Assembly (NCBI GenBank): GCA_023512475.1
Contig: JAILZL010000015.1
Location: 1-62,363, forward strand
Direction of reading: 5' to 3'
Origin: Syntrophobacterales bacterium
GTDB taxonomy: Bacteria; Desulfobacterota; Desulfobaccia; Desulfobaccales; 0-14-0-80-60-11
DNA: 62,363 nt
This document shows, piece by piece, positions 32,399-41,187 of the stretch (the first letter of the stretch is position 1; every line of letters starts with the position of its first letter). The notes below the pieces were generated by a model that worked only from the letters and a program-made list of their open reading frames with translations, was not told the DNA's origin and ran no database searches. The translations under genes and the position numbers were made by a program.

Positions 32399-33045
32399 GC
32401 CTGCCCCCGGCGCATGTGGCGTTTCCCCTGGGCCTGGAGGCGGACCTGCCCTGGGAAGACCCGGGCCAGTCCCGGCTGCCGGCCCTGCTCCGCACCGTGT
32501 GGGCCTTTCTGCGCCGCCCCGGCCCCAGTTTCCGGGCCATGCACCCCGGGGGGGTGGGCCCGGCCCTGGGTTTCGGGCTCCTCACCGGCACCTTCGGGAT
32601 GGCGGCAGCCCTGTACAGCCAGCTCCTCATGTCCGTGGCCCTGGACCTGCCCCTGCTGCGGTGGACCGGCTCCGAATTTTCCTGGCCCGTCCTTTTCACC
32701 CTGCTCCTGTGTCTGCCCCTTCTGGTCCTCATCGGGCTGGTGCTGGGGAGCTTCTCCCTGTATCTGGTGACCTGGCCCTGGCGCCGGCCGGGCCTGGGGG
32801 CCGCCTTCCGGGTGACGGGGTATGCCCAGGCGGGGCTGGTGACGGGCCTCGTCCCGGTGGTGGGGGGCATGCTGGCTCTGAGTCTCAGCCTCTACCTGCG
32901 GGTCCGGGGGGTGCAGGAGGTCTTTCGCCTCCCGGGCTGGCGGGCCTGGCTGGCGGTGGCCGGCGCCCTGCTGCTGGAGAGTCTCTTTCTGGTGGCGGGG
33001 GGGCTGGTGCTGCTGCTGCCGCTGGCTTATCTGGCCCTCCGCTGA
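32395..33045 (+). CDS. Yip1-domain integral membrane protein
   Basis: The 216-residue protein has about five membrane segments after a ~45-residue cytoplasmic start. The arrangement PALLRTVWAFLRRPGPSFRAM (the family's typical RxPxxxFRxM entry) followed by paired hydrophobic helices and GYAQAGLVTGLVPVVGG fits the bacterial Yip1/DUF1282 family. Function is unknown. It overlaps the upstream PH-like gene by four bases and is probably made with it. Confidence 0.8.
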   Translation: MSLPPAHVAFPLGLEADLPWEDPGQSRLPALLRTVWAFLRRPGPSFRAMHPGGVGPALGFGLLTGTFGMAAALYSQLLMSVALDLPLLRWTGSEFSWPVLFTLLLCLPLLVLIGLVLGSFSLYLVTWPWRRPGLGAAFRVTGYAQAGLVTGLVPVVGGMLALSLSLYLRVRGVQEVFRLPGWRAWLAVAGALLLESLFLVAGGLVLLLPLAYLALR

Positions 33046-33168
33046 GGCCCGGGGGGAGGGAGGCGGCCTTCGCAGCGCCCGGCCGGGAGCGGCAGCGGGA
33101 GGTCTCCCGGGGGCGGAACGCCGGGGGCTCCAGGGGCTGAGCACCGCCGGCGGGGCGGACCCGGAACC

Positions 33169-33525
33169 TCAGTCCTTGAGATACCGTTTCACCGTGGCCC
33201 TGAGATCCTCCAGGTCGGAGGACTTCACCAGGTATTCATCCGAAGCCCAGGTGGCGAAATCCTGCTTGTACTCCCCGTAGGCGGTGCTGAGGACCACCGG
33301 CAGGTGGGGGTGACGCTCCTTGATCTGCCGCAAGGCTTCGATGCCGTCCATCTCCGGCATCTTGATGTCGAGGATCACCAGATCCAGGGGGACCTTCTCC
33401 ACGATCTCCAGGGCTTCCCGGCCGTTGCTGGCGGTATAGACTTCGTAGCCTTCCTCTTTCAGCTCCTCGCTGTACAGGAGGCGGATGGCCATTTCGTCAT
33501 CGGCAACCAGGATTTTCTTCATCAT
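33169..33525 (-). CDS. Single-domain response regulator
   Basis: The protein is a receiver domain only (~118 residues): acidic pair ADDE at the N-terminus, phospho-acceptor Asp in LVILDIKMPEMDG, and conserved Lys in YLVKSSDL. It has no output domain, so it would act by protein contact or as a phosphate relay. Its ATG overlaps the stop of the sensor kinase gene (ATGATGA), with GGAGG just upstream, so the kinase is its obvious partner. A second ATG three bases later is equally possible. Confidence 0.92.
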   Translation of the reverse strand: MMKKILVADDEMAIRLLYSEELKEEGYEVYTASNGREALEIVEKVPLDLVILDIKMPEMDGIEALRQIKERHPHLPVVLSTAYGEYKQDFATWASDEYLVKSSDLEDLRATVKRYLKD

Positions 33526-35870
33526 CGACCTCCGGTGGGCACATGCAGGGCTCCGGCCGGCGCCGCCTGGCGGCCGGCATCCTTCACCAGACAATATTTG
33601 GCGATGGGCAGGGTGACGATGAAGGTGACGCCCTTGCCCAGCTCATTTTTGACCTCGATCTGGCCGTAATGCCGGGACACGATGCGCTGGGCGATGGACA
33701 GCCCCAGGCCCGTGCCGTAATCCTTGGTGGAGAAGAAGGGGTTGAAGATATTGTGCAGGACCTCCAGGGGGATGCCCCCGCCGGTGTCGCTCACCTCGGC
33801 GGCGGCATAGAGGCCGTCCTCCCGCTCCACCGGATAGGTGCGGATGGTAAGGGTGCCCCCCTGGCTCATGGCCTGGCGGGCGTTGGTGAACAGATTGTAA
33901 AACACCTGCTTGAGCTGGCGGTCGTCGCAGTGCAGCCGGGGCAGGGGGGCCAGCTCCTTCACCACCTTGATGTTGTGGGCGTCCAGGTCCCGTTGCACCA
34001 GGACCAGGGTGTCCTCGATGATCTGGTCCAGGTCGTGGTCCCCGAAGTAGCTGAGGTTCTCCCCGGTGAAATCCAGGATCTCCTTGAGGAGTTTCTCCAG
34101 CCGGGAGACCTCTTCCTGGATGACCTCCACATACCCCCGCAAGGGGGAATCCTTCTCCACCAGCTTGCCGATGCGCCGGGCAAAGCCGCCGATGGACACC
34201 AGGGGGTTGCGGATTTCGTGGGCCATGCCCGAGGCCAGGCTGCTTAAGGCGGCCAGGCGGTCGGATTCGAGCATGCGCTCCCGGATGAGCATCAGCTCCC
34301 GGTTGTTGGCCTCGATGGCGGAGTAGAGGCGGGCGTTCTCCAGCACCAGGGCCGCCTGGGTGGCCAGCATCTGGAGCACGTGGAGAGGCTCGGGCTCCAG
34401 AGGCCGGCCGGAGTCCTGGTTGTCCACCAGGATGACCCCGATGGCCCGGTCCTTCACCACCAGGGGGGTAATGAAATATTCCTGGGCGTCCAGGGCGGCG
34501 GGGGTGCCCGTCTCCCGCTGATGGATGTGGAAGGCGCGCTGCTGCAGCACCGCCAGGGCCAGGGAGCCGCAGTCGGGCCTAAGGGGAATCTGCCAGTCCG
34601 CCACCGGCAGGGGGCGGCCCGGGGGCCGGGCCAGGGCCTCGGAGAGGGTGAGTTCTGCCGCCTCCTCCGGCGGGCGCTGGGCCCCCTTGACCCCGTGCAG
34701 GGTCTGGCCGGCCTCATCCACCATGAGGACCACCGCCCGGTCGAAGCCCAAACCCTGGGGGTGGATGAGGCCCTGGAGGAGAATCTCCAGCAGCCGGTCC
34801 CGGTTCACGGTGGTGAGGAGGGCCCGGGAGATCTCCTGCAGGGCGGTGAGGTTGCGCACCATGCGCTCGTTGCGCTCCGCCAGGGACTCCACCTGCTGGT
34901 AGGTGAGGGCGTTTTCCAGGGCGTTGACAATCAGCCCCGCCATGGTGAACAGCAGCTGCCGGTTTTCCGGATCAAAGGGCTGGAATTCCCCCTCCGGGGT
35001 GATCTTGTCAAAGACGCACAGAGAGCCTTCCAGGTGCCCCTTGAAGGTGAGGGGCACGATGAGGTAGTAGTGGGTGCGGCCTTCGGCGTCCTGGGTCTGA
35101 CCCTGGATAAAGGGCGGTTCCAGGGCGCCACCGGGCGCCGGCACCGGCATGATGGGGCAGAGCTGGGCCGGCGGCACCTGGCCGTACTGGGAGGAGACCT
35201 TGGTCTGGCCGGTGGCCCGGTCCACGATGTGCAGGCCCGCGCCCCGGGCGCTGATCACCTTGGCGGTGGTGGAGACCACCCGCTCCAGGAGCTCGTCCAG
35301 CTCCATGGTGGCGCTCAGGGCCTTGCCCACCTCGAAGAGCACCGAGAGCTCGGCAATGCGCTTTTTGGAGTCCTCCTGCAGCAGGGCCTGACGCACGGTG
35401 CCGGCCAGCATCAGGGTGACCAGATGGATGGTCTGGCGCTCGGCGGGGCCAAAGGTCCGCTCCCGATGGTCCGCCAGGAGCAGCACCCCGTAGAGGAAGT
35501 TGTCGTCTGCCACCGGGAAGGCGGCCAGGGTCTCGTACTCCGGCAGGAGGCGCTCCAGGCCGGCGTTGGCGGCCACCACCCCCTCCTGGTAGCGGTAAGC
35601 CAGCCGGATCTGGCGGGTGGCGGCGGCCTCCCCCACCACCCCCTGCCCCAGGCGGAACTCCAGGCGGCCGCTCACCGGCACCGGCCCCTGGCTGCTCACC
35701 TGCAGGCCCAGCACCTCCTTGCTCTTGTCCAGGCCGAAGTAGAGGGCCAGATCCACCTTCAGGTGCCGGGCCAGAAGGTGCACCAGGTTGCTGAGCCGTT
35801 CCCCGAAGCTGATGGTGGAGGTGCTGATCTCCACCATCTGGGTGAGGAATGCCGTGCGATCCGACGCCAT
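33522..35870 (-). CDS. GAF-domain sensor histidine kinase
   Basis: The 782-residue kinase is soluble and has three GAF-like sensing domains (about residues 20-165, 180-330 and 350-525), a coiled linker, a HisKA dimerisation domain with the phospho-His in SSLASGMAHEIRNPLVSIGG (~550) and a HATPase domain with N-box FYNLFTNARQAM and G-boxes DTGGGIP and GTGLGLSI (~660-760). No membrane segment is visible, so it senses cytoplasmic signals. It lies six bases after glgA and is coupled to a receiver-only regulator, suggesting a link to glycogen or energy state. Confidence 0.93.
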   Translation of the reverse strand: MASDRTAFLTQMVEISTSTISFGERLSNLVHLLARHLKVDLALYFGLDKSKEVLGLQVSSQGPVPVSGRLEFRLGQGVVGEAAATRQIRLAYRYQEGVVAANAGLERLLPEYETLAAFPVADDNFLYGVLLLADHRERTFGPAERQTIHLVTLMLAGTVRQALLQEDSKKRIAELSVLFEVGKALSATMELDELLERVVSTTAKVISARGAGLHIVDRATGQTKVSSQYGQVPPAQLCPIMPVPAPGGALEPPFIQGQTQDAEGRTHYYLIVPLTFKGHLEGSLCVFDKITPEGEFQPFDPENRQLLFTMAGLIVNALENALTYQQVESLAERNERMVRNLTALQEISRALLTTVNRDRLLEILLQGLIHPQGLGFDRAVVLMVDEAGQTLHGVKGAQRPPEEAAELTLSEALARPPGRPLPVADWQIPLRPDCGSLALAVLQQRAFHIHQRETGTPAALDAQEYFITPLVVKDRAIGVILVDNQDSGRPLEPEPLHVLQMLATQAALVLENARLYSAIEANNRELMLIRERMLESDRLAALSSLASGMAHEIRNPLVSIGGFARRIGKLVEKDSPLRGYVEVIQEEVSRLEKLLKEILDFTGENLSYFGDHDLDQIIEDTLVLVQRDLDAHNIKVVKELAPLPRLHCDDRQLKQVFYNLFTNARQAMSQGGTLTIRTYPVEREDGLYAAAEVSDTGGGIPLEVLHNIFNPFFSTKDYGTGLGLSIAQRIVSRHYGQIEVKNELGKGVTFIVTLPIAKYCLVKDAGRQAAPAGALHVPTGGR

Positions 35871-35876
35871 ACCGCC

Positions 35877-37346
35877 TTACCCCCCCAGGGCCTGGCGGCG
35901 CTTGTCCTGGGCCAGGCGATAGAGGTCTTCGTATTGGGGGGCCACCCGTTCCCAGGAGAAATCCAGGGCCATGTTGCGGCGCATCAGGGCCTGCCAGGCG
36001 GGCCGGTCCTCATAGAGGGCCAGGGCCTGGCGGATGGCTCCCAGAAAGGCCTCAGGGGTATAGTCCCGGAACGTGAAGCCGCTGCCCTCCCCGGTCTCCG
36101 GATGGTAGGCCTGAATGGTCTCCTCCAGGCCGCCGGTGGCCCGGACCACCGGGATGGTGCCGTAGCGCAGGCAGTAGAGCTGGTCCAGGCCGCAGGGCTC
36201 ATACCGGGAGGGCATGAGGAAGATGTCGGAGCCGGCGATGATCTGATGGGCCAAAGCCTCGCTGAATTCCAGAGACAGCCCGAAGCGGCCGGGAAATTTC
36301 AGGGCCTGCTCCTGCAGGAGATACTGGTGCCGCTCTTCCCCGGTGCCCTGCAGCACCAGCCCCACCCCCAGGCCGAAGAGTTCCGGCAGGATCGCCTCCA
36401 GCAGGTCGATGCCCTTGCGCTCATAGAGGCGGGTGGTCAGGCCCAGCAGCGGCGCCTCCGGGGAGAGGGTGAGGCCGAACTGCTTCAGCAGGGCCTCTTT
36501 GCAGCGGCTTTTGCCGCTCAGGTCCTCCGGCGTGTAGGAGGCCGGCAAGAAAGGATCCCGGGCCGGATCCCAGCGCTCGTAATCCACCCCCACCAGGATG
36601 CCGAAGAGGTCCTGGGCCCGCTCCTGGAAGACGCCCTCCAGCCCGAAGCCCTGTTCCGGGGTGAGGATCTCCTCCCGGTATTTGTTGCTCACGGTGCTGA
36701 GCAGGTCGGCGAAGACCAGCCCGCCTTTCATGAGATTGATGCGGCCGAAGAACTCCAGGGCCTTGGGGGACAAGAGCTCCCACCCCAGGCCGGTGAGGGG
36801 CAGGTCAAAGGCGGAAAAGATGCCCTGAAACCCCACGTTGTGCACGGTATAGACAATGGGCAGGCGCTGCAGCCGGGGGCGCTCCCGGTAAAGGGTGCGG
36901 CAGTAGACCGGCACCAGGCCGCTTTGCCATTCGTGGCAATGGCAGACTTCCAGTTCCAGCTCCAGGGCCTCCATCATCTCCACCACCGCCCGGCTGAAGA
37001 AGATGAAGCGCTCGGCGTTGTCCTCGAAATCCCCATAGGCCGTGCCGTACAGCCCCTCCCGATGGTAGAGGGCGTCCTGGCCGATGAAGTAGAACTGCAC
37101 CCCCGAGGGGAGCCGGGTCTCGAAGATCTCGGCGGTCAGGGTCTTGAAGGACAGCGGGATGGGCAGGCTTTTGCCCGTGAAGGTGAGGGGGTGGCCCGAT
37201 TCCCGCACCTGGCGGTAAAGGGGCAGGACCACCGCCACCTGGTGCCCCCGGCGCACGAGGGAGTGAGACAGGGCGGAGATGACCTCGGCCAGGCCGCCGC
37301 TGCGGGCGAAAGGATTGGCTTCGGGGGTGACCATCAGGATGCGCAT
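35877..37346 (-). CDS. glgA: Glycogen synthase (GT5)
   Basis: GlgA adds glucose from ADP-glucose to glycogen. The 489-residue protein has the GT-B fold with the N-terminal PFARSGGLAEVISALSHSL and the C-terminal SRYEPCGLDQLYCLRYGTIPV that holds the catalytic Glu. The ADP-glucose-binding Lys of the usual KTGGLADV motif is Arg here (RSGGLAEV), a conservative change worth noting. It begins 21 bases after galT and runs into the sensor kinase after six bases, so galT-glgA-kinase-regulator look like one transcript. Confidence 0.95.
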   Translation of the reverse strand: MRILMVTPEANPFARSGGLAEVISALSHSLVRRGHQVAVVLPLYRQVRESGHPLTFTGKSLPIPLSFKTLTAEIFETRLPSGVQFYFIGQDALYHREGLYGTAYGDFEDNAERFIFFSRAVVEMMEALELELEVCHCHEWQSGLVPVYCRTLYRERPRLQRLPIVYTVHNVGFQGIFSAFDLPLTGLGWELLSPKALEFFGRINLMKGGLVFADLLSTVSNKYREEILTPEQGFGLEGVFQERAQDLFGILVGVDYERWDPARDPFLPASYTPEDLSGKSRCKEALLKQFGLTLSPEAPLLGLTTRLYERKGIDLLEAILPELFGLGVGLVLQGTGEERHQYLLQEQALKFPGRFGLSLEFSEALAHQIIAGSDIFLMPSRYEPCGLDQLYCLRYGTIPVVRATGGLEETIQAYHPETGEGSGFTFRDYTPEAFLGAIRQALALYEDRPAWQALMRRNMALDFSWERVAPQYEDLYRLAQDKRRQALGG

Positions 37347-37366
37347 GGGGGCCGTCCTTTCGGGGA

Positions 37367-38365
37367 TTACCAGTGCACTTCCCGGAGATAGGTGGCGGCA
37401 TCCTCCGGCGGGGTGGGGTTGATGAAGAACCCGGAGCCCCACTCAAAGCCGGCCATCAGGGTGAGTTTGGGCATGATCTCGAAATGCCAGTGATAATAGG
37501 GGATGGCCGGCTCCCGGACCGGGGCGGTGTGCAGGATGAAATTATAGGGCGCGTTGCGCAAGGCCAGGTGGAGTCGCTTCAGGGTGGTGGAGAAAATGGC
37601 GGCCAGCTGCGCCAGGGAGTCCTCCTGCAGCTCCACATAGGAGGAGTGGTGGGTCTTGGGGAGGATCCAGACCTCAAAGGGAGAGCGGGGGGCAAAGGGG
37701 CAGAGGGCCACAAATTCCTCGTTTTCCTCCACCAGCCGGGAGCCCTGCTGCAGCTCCTGGCGGATCATGTCGCAAAAGACGCAGCGCTCCTTCCAGTTAT
37801 AATAGAACTTGCTGCCGTTGAGCTCCTCCATCACCAGCTCCGGGACGATGGGCAGGCTGATGAGCTGGCTGTGGCTGTGCTCCAGGGAGGCGCCGGCGGC
37901 CCGCCCCTGGTTTTTGAACACCAGCACGTAGCGCATCCGGGGGTCCTGCGCCAGGCTGCGGATGCGCTCCCGGTAGGCCTTGAGCACCAGGATGAAGTGG
38001 TCCACCGGCAGGGTGGCCAGGTTGAGGCGATGATCCGGGCTCTCGATGATGACCTCATGGGTGCCGATGCCGTTCATCTTGTCGAACATGCCCTCGCCCT
38101 GGCGGTCGGGCTCGCCTTGCAGGATCAAGGCGGGGAACTTGTTGTTCACCACCCTAAGCTGCCAGCCCGGCGTATTGGGCTGGGTGCCGGGGTCCCGGAA
38201 GGCGAAGATCTCCGGCGGCGTGGTATGCTCATTGCCGGGGCAGAAAGGGCAGAAGCCCCCCTTCACCACCTCCTCTTCCACCACAAAATCATGGGGCCGC
38301 TTACCCCGCTCGGTGGCGATGATCACCCAGCGACCGATGATGGGGTCTTTACGCAGTTCCGGCAT
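37367..38365 (-). CDS. galT: Galactose-1-phosphate uridylyltransferase
   Basis: GalT swaps UMP between UDP-glucose and galactose-1-phosphate; in many Deltaproteobacteria the same family acts on related hexose phosphates beside glgA. The 332-residue protein has the active-site motif LEHSHSQLISLPIVP with HxHxQ (~residue 160), the zinc pair CPFCPGNE (~38-45) and a second zinc-site region RCVFCDM, and the C-terminal YHWHFEIMP. The ATG at 38365 gives a normal length. It leads the galT-glgA-kinase group. Confidence 0.93.
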   Translation of the reverse strand: MPELRKDPIIGRWVIIATERGKRPHDFVVEEEVVKGGFCPFCPGNEHTTPPEIFAFRDPGTQPNTPGWQLRVVNNKFPALILQGEPDRQGEGMFDKMNGIGTHEVIIESPDHRLNLATLPVDHFILVLKAYRERIRSLAQDPRMRYVLVFKNQGRAAGASLEHSHSQLISLPIVPELVMEELNGSKFYYNWKERCVFCDMIRQELQQGSRLVEENEEFVALCPFAPRSPFEVWILPKTHHSSYVELQEDSLAQLAAIFSTTLKRLHLALRNAPYNFILHTAPVREPAIPYYHWHFEIMPKLTLMAGFEWGSGFFINPTPPEDAATYLREVHW

Positions 38366-38497
38366 GACGCCGCCTCACTTCCGTGCAGGTTCAGGACATG
38401 TCCCGGCGGGGCCTCGCGGTTCCAGTATATCCCCCCAGGGGAAAGTTGCAAGGCGCCCCGCCCGGGCTCTCTTTAGCCCCCCGCCCGGGCCCGGACC

Positions 38498-38713
38498 TCA
38501 GCGCCGGAGCAGATACAGGAGCAGGGTCAACAGGACGCTCAGGAGGATGCTGGTGCCCAGGGGGAAATAGAAGGTGAAGTTGCCCCGGCGCCAGACGATA
38601 TCGCCGGGGAGCTTCCCCAGCCACGGGATTTTGGGGGCCATCACCAGCACCACCCCCACCAGGACCAGCACCACTCCGGTGAGAATGAGAAACCGGCCCA
38701 ACTCCGACAGCAT
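38498..38713 (-). CDS. DUF2905 small membrane protein
   Basis: The 71-residue protein matches DUF2905: an N-terminal membrane helix, the signature KIPWLGKLPGDI followed by VWRRGNFTFYFPLGTSI, and a second membrane helix. Function is unknown; the family is widespread in Desulfobacterota, Firmicutes and Chloroflexi. The ATG at 38713 has GAGG nine bases upstream; a GTG two codons earlier is too close to it. Confidence 0.9.
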   Translation of the reverse strand: MLSELGRFLILTGVVLVLVGVVLVMAPKIPWLGKLPGDIVWRRGNFTFYFPLGTSILLSVLLTLLLYLLRR

Positions 38714-38794
38714 CTCCACTCACCTCTCGGCCGGCCGCCCGGAATTCTTGAGGGTCCCCCAGGCCTTTTGCCGGCCCCCGGGGCCGCGGCCCCC

Positions 38795-39217
38795 TCAGGC
38801 CCCTTCCCGGGCCAGGGCCTCCCTTAGCCTCTGGCCCACCTTTTCCATGTCCCCGGGAAGATAGCGGCCCTGGGGGAAAAAGTGCAGGCCGTCGCTCAAA
38901 AAGCGGGGGATGACATGCAGGTGGGCATGAAACACCACCTGACCGGCGGCCTCGAAATTGTTCATGCCGATATTGAAACCCCGGGCGAAGAGGGCCTCTC
39001 TCAGGGCCTGGGCCACCCGGCGGCAGACCCGGCCCATTTCCAGCCACAGCTCGTCGGGCAGATCCAACAGGGTGTCGTAATGCGCCTTGGGGATCACCAG
39101 GGTATGGCCGTAATGCACCGGGGCGATGTCCAGGAAGGCCAGGACCCGGTCGGTCTCCCAGACCCGGACGCAGGGTTCTTGACCGGCGGCGATGCGGCAG
39201 AAGATGCAGTCCGCCAT
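38795..39217 (-). CDS. HIT-family nucleotide hydrolase/transferase
   Basis: The 140-residue protein has the histidine triad VFHAHLHVIPRF (HxHxH, ~residue 95) and the zinc-binding opening MADCIFCRI, both typical of the Hint branch. These enzymes hydrolyse phosphoramidates or adenylylated compounds. It is nine bases downstream of queD and probably co-transcribed. Nothing unusual is visible. Confidence 0.95.
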   Translation of the reverse strand: MADCIFCRIAAGQEPCVRVWETDRVLAFLDIAPVHYGHTLVIPKAHYDTLLDLPDELWLEMGRVCRRVAQALREALFARGFNIGMNNFEAAGQVVFHAHLHVIPRFLSDGLHFFPQGRYLPGDMEKVGQRLREALAREGA

Positions 39218-39226
39218 CCGCCCTCC

Positions 39227-39598
39227 TCACTCCGGGATGTAGCTGGCGCAGGCGGTGTCCGATTCCCAGACGTTCACCCGGCTCACCTGCACCCCTTTCC
39301 CGTCCAGGCGGTTTTGCAATTGTTCGGCCAGATAGCGGGCCAGGTTCTCCGAGGAGGGGTTCTGGTGGCGGAAGGCGGGATGCTCGTTGAGATAGGTGTG
39401 GTCCAGCTCTTCCAGCACTTCCCGGGTCAGGGCCTTGAGCACGCCGAAATCCAGGACCAGGCCCGCCTCGTCCAGCCGGGTGCCGCGGACCTGCACCTCC
39501 ACCTTCCAGTTGTGGCCGTGGAGGGCCTCGCATTTGCCATAAAAATTCTCCAGCCGGTGGGCGGCGGAGAAGTGGGTGATGATTTTCAGCTCATACAT
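39227..39598 (-). CDS. queD: 6-carboxy-tetrahydropterin synthase (QueD/PTPS family)
   Basis: QueD converts dihydroneopterin triphosphate to 6-carboxy-tetrahydropterin, an early step to queuosine and archaeosine-type deazapurines. The 123-residue protein has the zinc-binding histidines in FSAAHRL and EALHGHNWKVEV, the catalytic Cys in GKCEAL, and LDHTYLNEH and SSENLARYL further on, all standard. Its start overlaps the end of the upstream coiled-coil gene by eight bases. No other queuosine genes are in the window. Confidence 0.93.
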   Translation of the reverse strand: MYELKIITHFSAAHRLENFYGKCEALHGHNWKVEVQVRGTRLDEAGLVLDFGVLKALTREVLEELDHTYLNEHPAFRHQNPSSENLARYLAEQLQNRLDGKGVQVSRVNVWESDTACASYIPE

Positions 39599-39812
39599 GG
39601 CCTGAGGACCGGCCTCCTTTCAGCTGGCGCAGGCGGTTTTCCATGCGGAGGATGAGGTTTTTCAGGTCGGTTTGCAGTCCGGCCAGATCCCGGTGGCGCT
39701 TGGCGTCGATCTTCTTCAGCTCCTCCAGCCAGAATTCCAGGAGGGCCTTCTCCCGCTTCTGCAGCTCCTCTTCCACTTTCTGCTGCAGCTGTCTGATGAG
39801 GGCCAAATCCAT
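39591..39812 (-). CDS. Short coiled-coil protein upstream of queD
   Basis: This 73-residue protein is almost entirely charged helix with heptad spacing (IRQLQQKVEEELQKREKALL…), so a coiled coil is very likely. It has no signal peptide and no recognised family. Its stop overlaps the queD start by eight bases, which indicates coupled translation and supports it as a real gene. Confidence 0.72.
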   Translation of the reverse strand: MDLALIRQLQQKVEEELQKREKALLEFWLEELKKIDAKRHRDLAGLQTDLKNLILRMENRLRQLKGGRSSGHV

Positions 39813-39887
39813 GCGCCTCTCCTGCCGGGTGTGGCCAGGTTGGTTCCTTCTTTACCATAAATCCCCGGGGTGCACCAGGGGAGGGGA

Positions 39888-40520
39888 TCAGAACTGCCGG
39901 ATGGGCCACCGGCGCTGGCGGGCCAGACGCCGCAGGCGGCGGCGGGGATTGACGGCCACCGGGTGGCCCACCAGCTCCAACAGCGGCAGATCGCTGAGAT
40001 GATCGCCATAGGCATAGGAGCGGGACAGGTCCAGGCCGTGGCGGCGGGCCAGCTCCTGGACCAGGATGGCCTTGTTTTTGCCCCGGGGGTGCAGCCCCCG
40101 GATCTCCCCAGTGAAGTGGCCGCCGTTTTCCACCAGCTCGGTGGCGATGAGCCACTCGGCCCCGGCCAGCTCCTGCAGGGGCCGGAGGAGAAAGACGAGG
40201 GAGCCGGTGAGGAGCACGATGGCGTGGCCGGCGGCCTGATGCTCCTTCAGGCATGCCAGGCCCACGGGACTGATCCGGGGCAGGATCTGCTCCCGGAAAC
40301 ACTCCTGGGCCCGGGGCAGGACCCCCTCCACCCGCTGCCCCGCCAGGTAGGATTTGTCGCGATGCCGCTCCGCCGGCGACATGGCCAGGCGGGCCAGATA
40401 GGTCAGGGCGGCCCCGGGGGAGATCAGGCCGCAGCTCACCAGATGCCGGAAAAAGAGGCGCTCGGTATGCCCCTGTACCAGCGTCCGGTCCACATCGAAG
40501 ATGGCTGCCACCCGGGCCAT
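39888..40520 (-). CDS. HAD-IB family phosphatase
   Basis: The 210-residue protein has the HAD motifs in order: FDVDRTLVQG (motif I, nucleophile Asp), LLTGS (motif II), GKNKA (motif III Lys) and YAYGDHLSDLPLL (motif IV). With its cap-like insert between I and II it belongs to the SerB/HAD-IB group, which includes phosphoserine and lysophospholipid phosphatases. It follows a CDP-alcohol phosphotransferase by 61 bases, so a role in removing phosphate from a new phospholipid is possible but unproven. Confidence 0.9.
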   Translation of the reverse strand: MARVAAIFDVDRTLVQGHTERLFFRHLVSCGLISPGAALTYLARLAMSPAERHRDKSYLAGQRVEGVLPRAQECFREQILPRISPVGLACLKEHQAAGHAIVLLTGSLVFLLRPLQELAGAEWLIATELVENGGHFTGEIRGLHPRGKNKAILVQELARRHGLDLSRSYAYGDHLSDLPLLELVGHPVAVNPRRRLRRLARQRRWPIRQF

Positions 40521-40581
40521 CGGCGTTTCCTTGTGGGCTCCCCGGCGGCGCCCCTCGGCGGCGGCCGGCGCCGCTCAGGGG

Positions 40582-41187
40582 CTAGTCCGTCTCTGTCCGG
40601 AAAAAGATGCGGCCGTCCAGGAGCACCGGCACCCCCCGGAGGATACACAACCCGGTGCTTATGAGAATAAGTCCAAAATTGACCGGCTGCAAGGCCGAAA
40701 CGGCGGCGGGATCGTGAAACCGCAAGGCATGCGTCAGCCATAGAAAGCTGAAGGTCACCCCCTTGGCCAGGCCATAAAAAGCCCGCATGAAACGGGAGGC
40801 CACCAGAAAGCGGCCCAGGGGGGAGTGCATCATGGCAAAGCCGGGCTTGCCCTTGGCCAGGGCCACCCCCCGGATGCCGTCCACCACAAAGGAGCGGATG
40901 AGGAAGATCACCGGCACCGCCAGGGGGACCATGTTCAGGGTGAGGAAGGCCACCCAGAGGATGTTTTCCACCGCCCGGTCCAGGGCCACGTCCAGCACCG
41001 CCCCCAGTTCCGTCACTTCCCGCCGGCGGCGGGCCACATACCCGTCCACCCAGTCCAGGAGAAAGAGCACGATGAGGAGGGCAAGCCCCGCCAGCTGCCA
41101 CCCGAAGGAGGGCACCCCGAACAGCAGGGCCAGAAGCAGGAGCAGCAACGGCAGTCGGGCCAGGGTGATGAGATTCGCCAGAGACAT
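40582..41187 (-). CDS. CDP-alcohol phosphatidyltransferase (PgsA-like)
   Basis: The 201-residue integral membrane enzyme has the complete CDP-alcohol phosphotransferase motif DWVDGYVARRRREVTELGAV followed by LDVALD, with all four catalytic/metal Asp residues, and five to six membrane helices. It joins a CDP-linked lipid and an alcohol; its size and the N-terminal ANLITLARL fit the PgsA (phosphatidylglycerophosphate synthase) branch. No Shine-Dalgarno is visible at the ATG. It heads the leftward group ending in the HAD phosphatase. Confidence 0.9.
   Translation of the reverse strand: MSLANLITLARLPLLLLLLALLFGVPSFGWQLAGLALLIVLFLLDWVDGYVARRRREVTELGAVLDVALDRAVENILWVAFLTLNMVPLAVPVIFLIRSFVVDGIRGVALAKGKPGFAMMHSPLGRFLVASRFMRAFYGLAKGVTFSFLWLTHALRFHDPAAVSALQPVNFGLILISTGLCILRGVPVLLDGRIFFRTETD

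Noticed and set aside
34380-37391. 1003-codon plus-strand open frame opposite the GAF kinase and glgA
   Set aside because: Spans two well-supported genes on the minus strand and shows no recognisable domain; a GC artefact.
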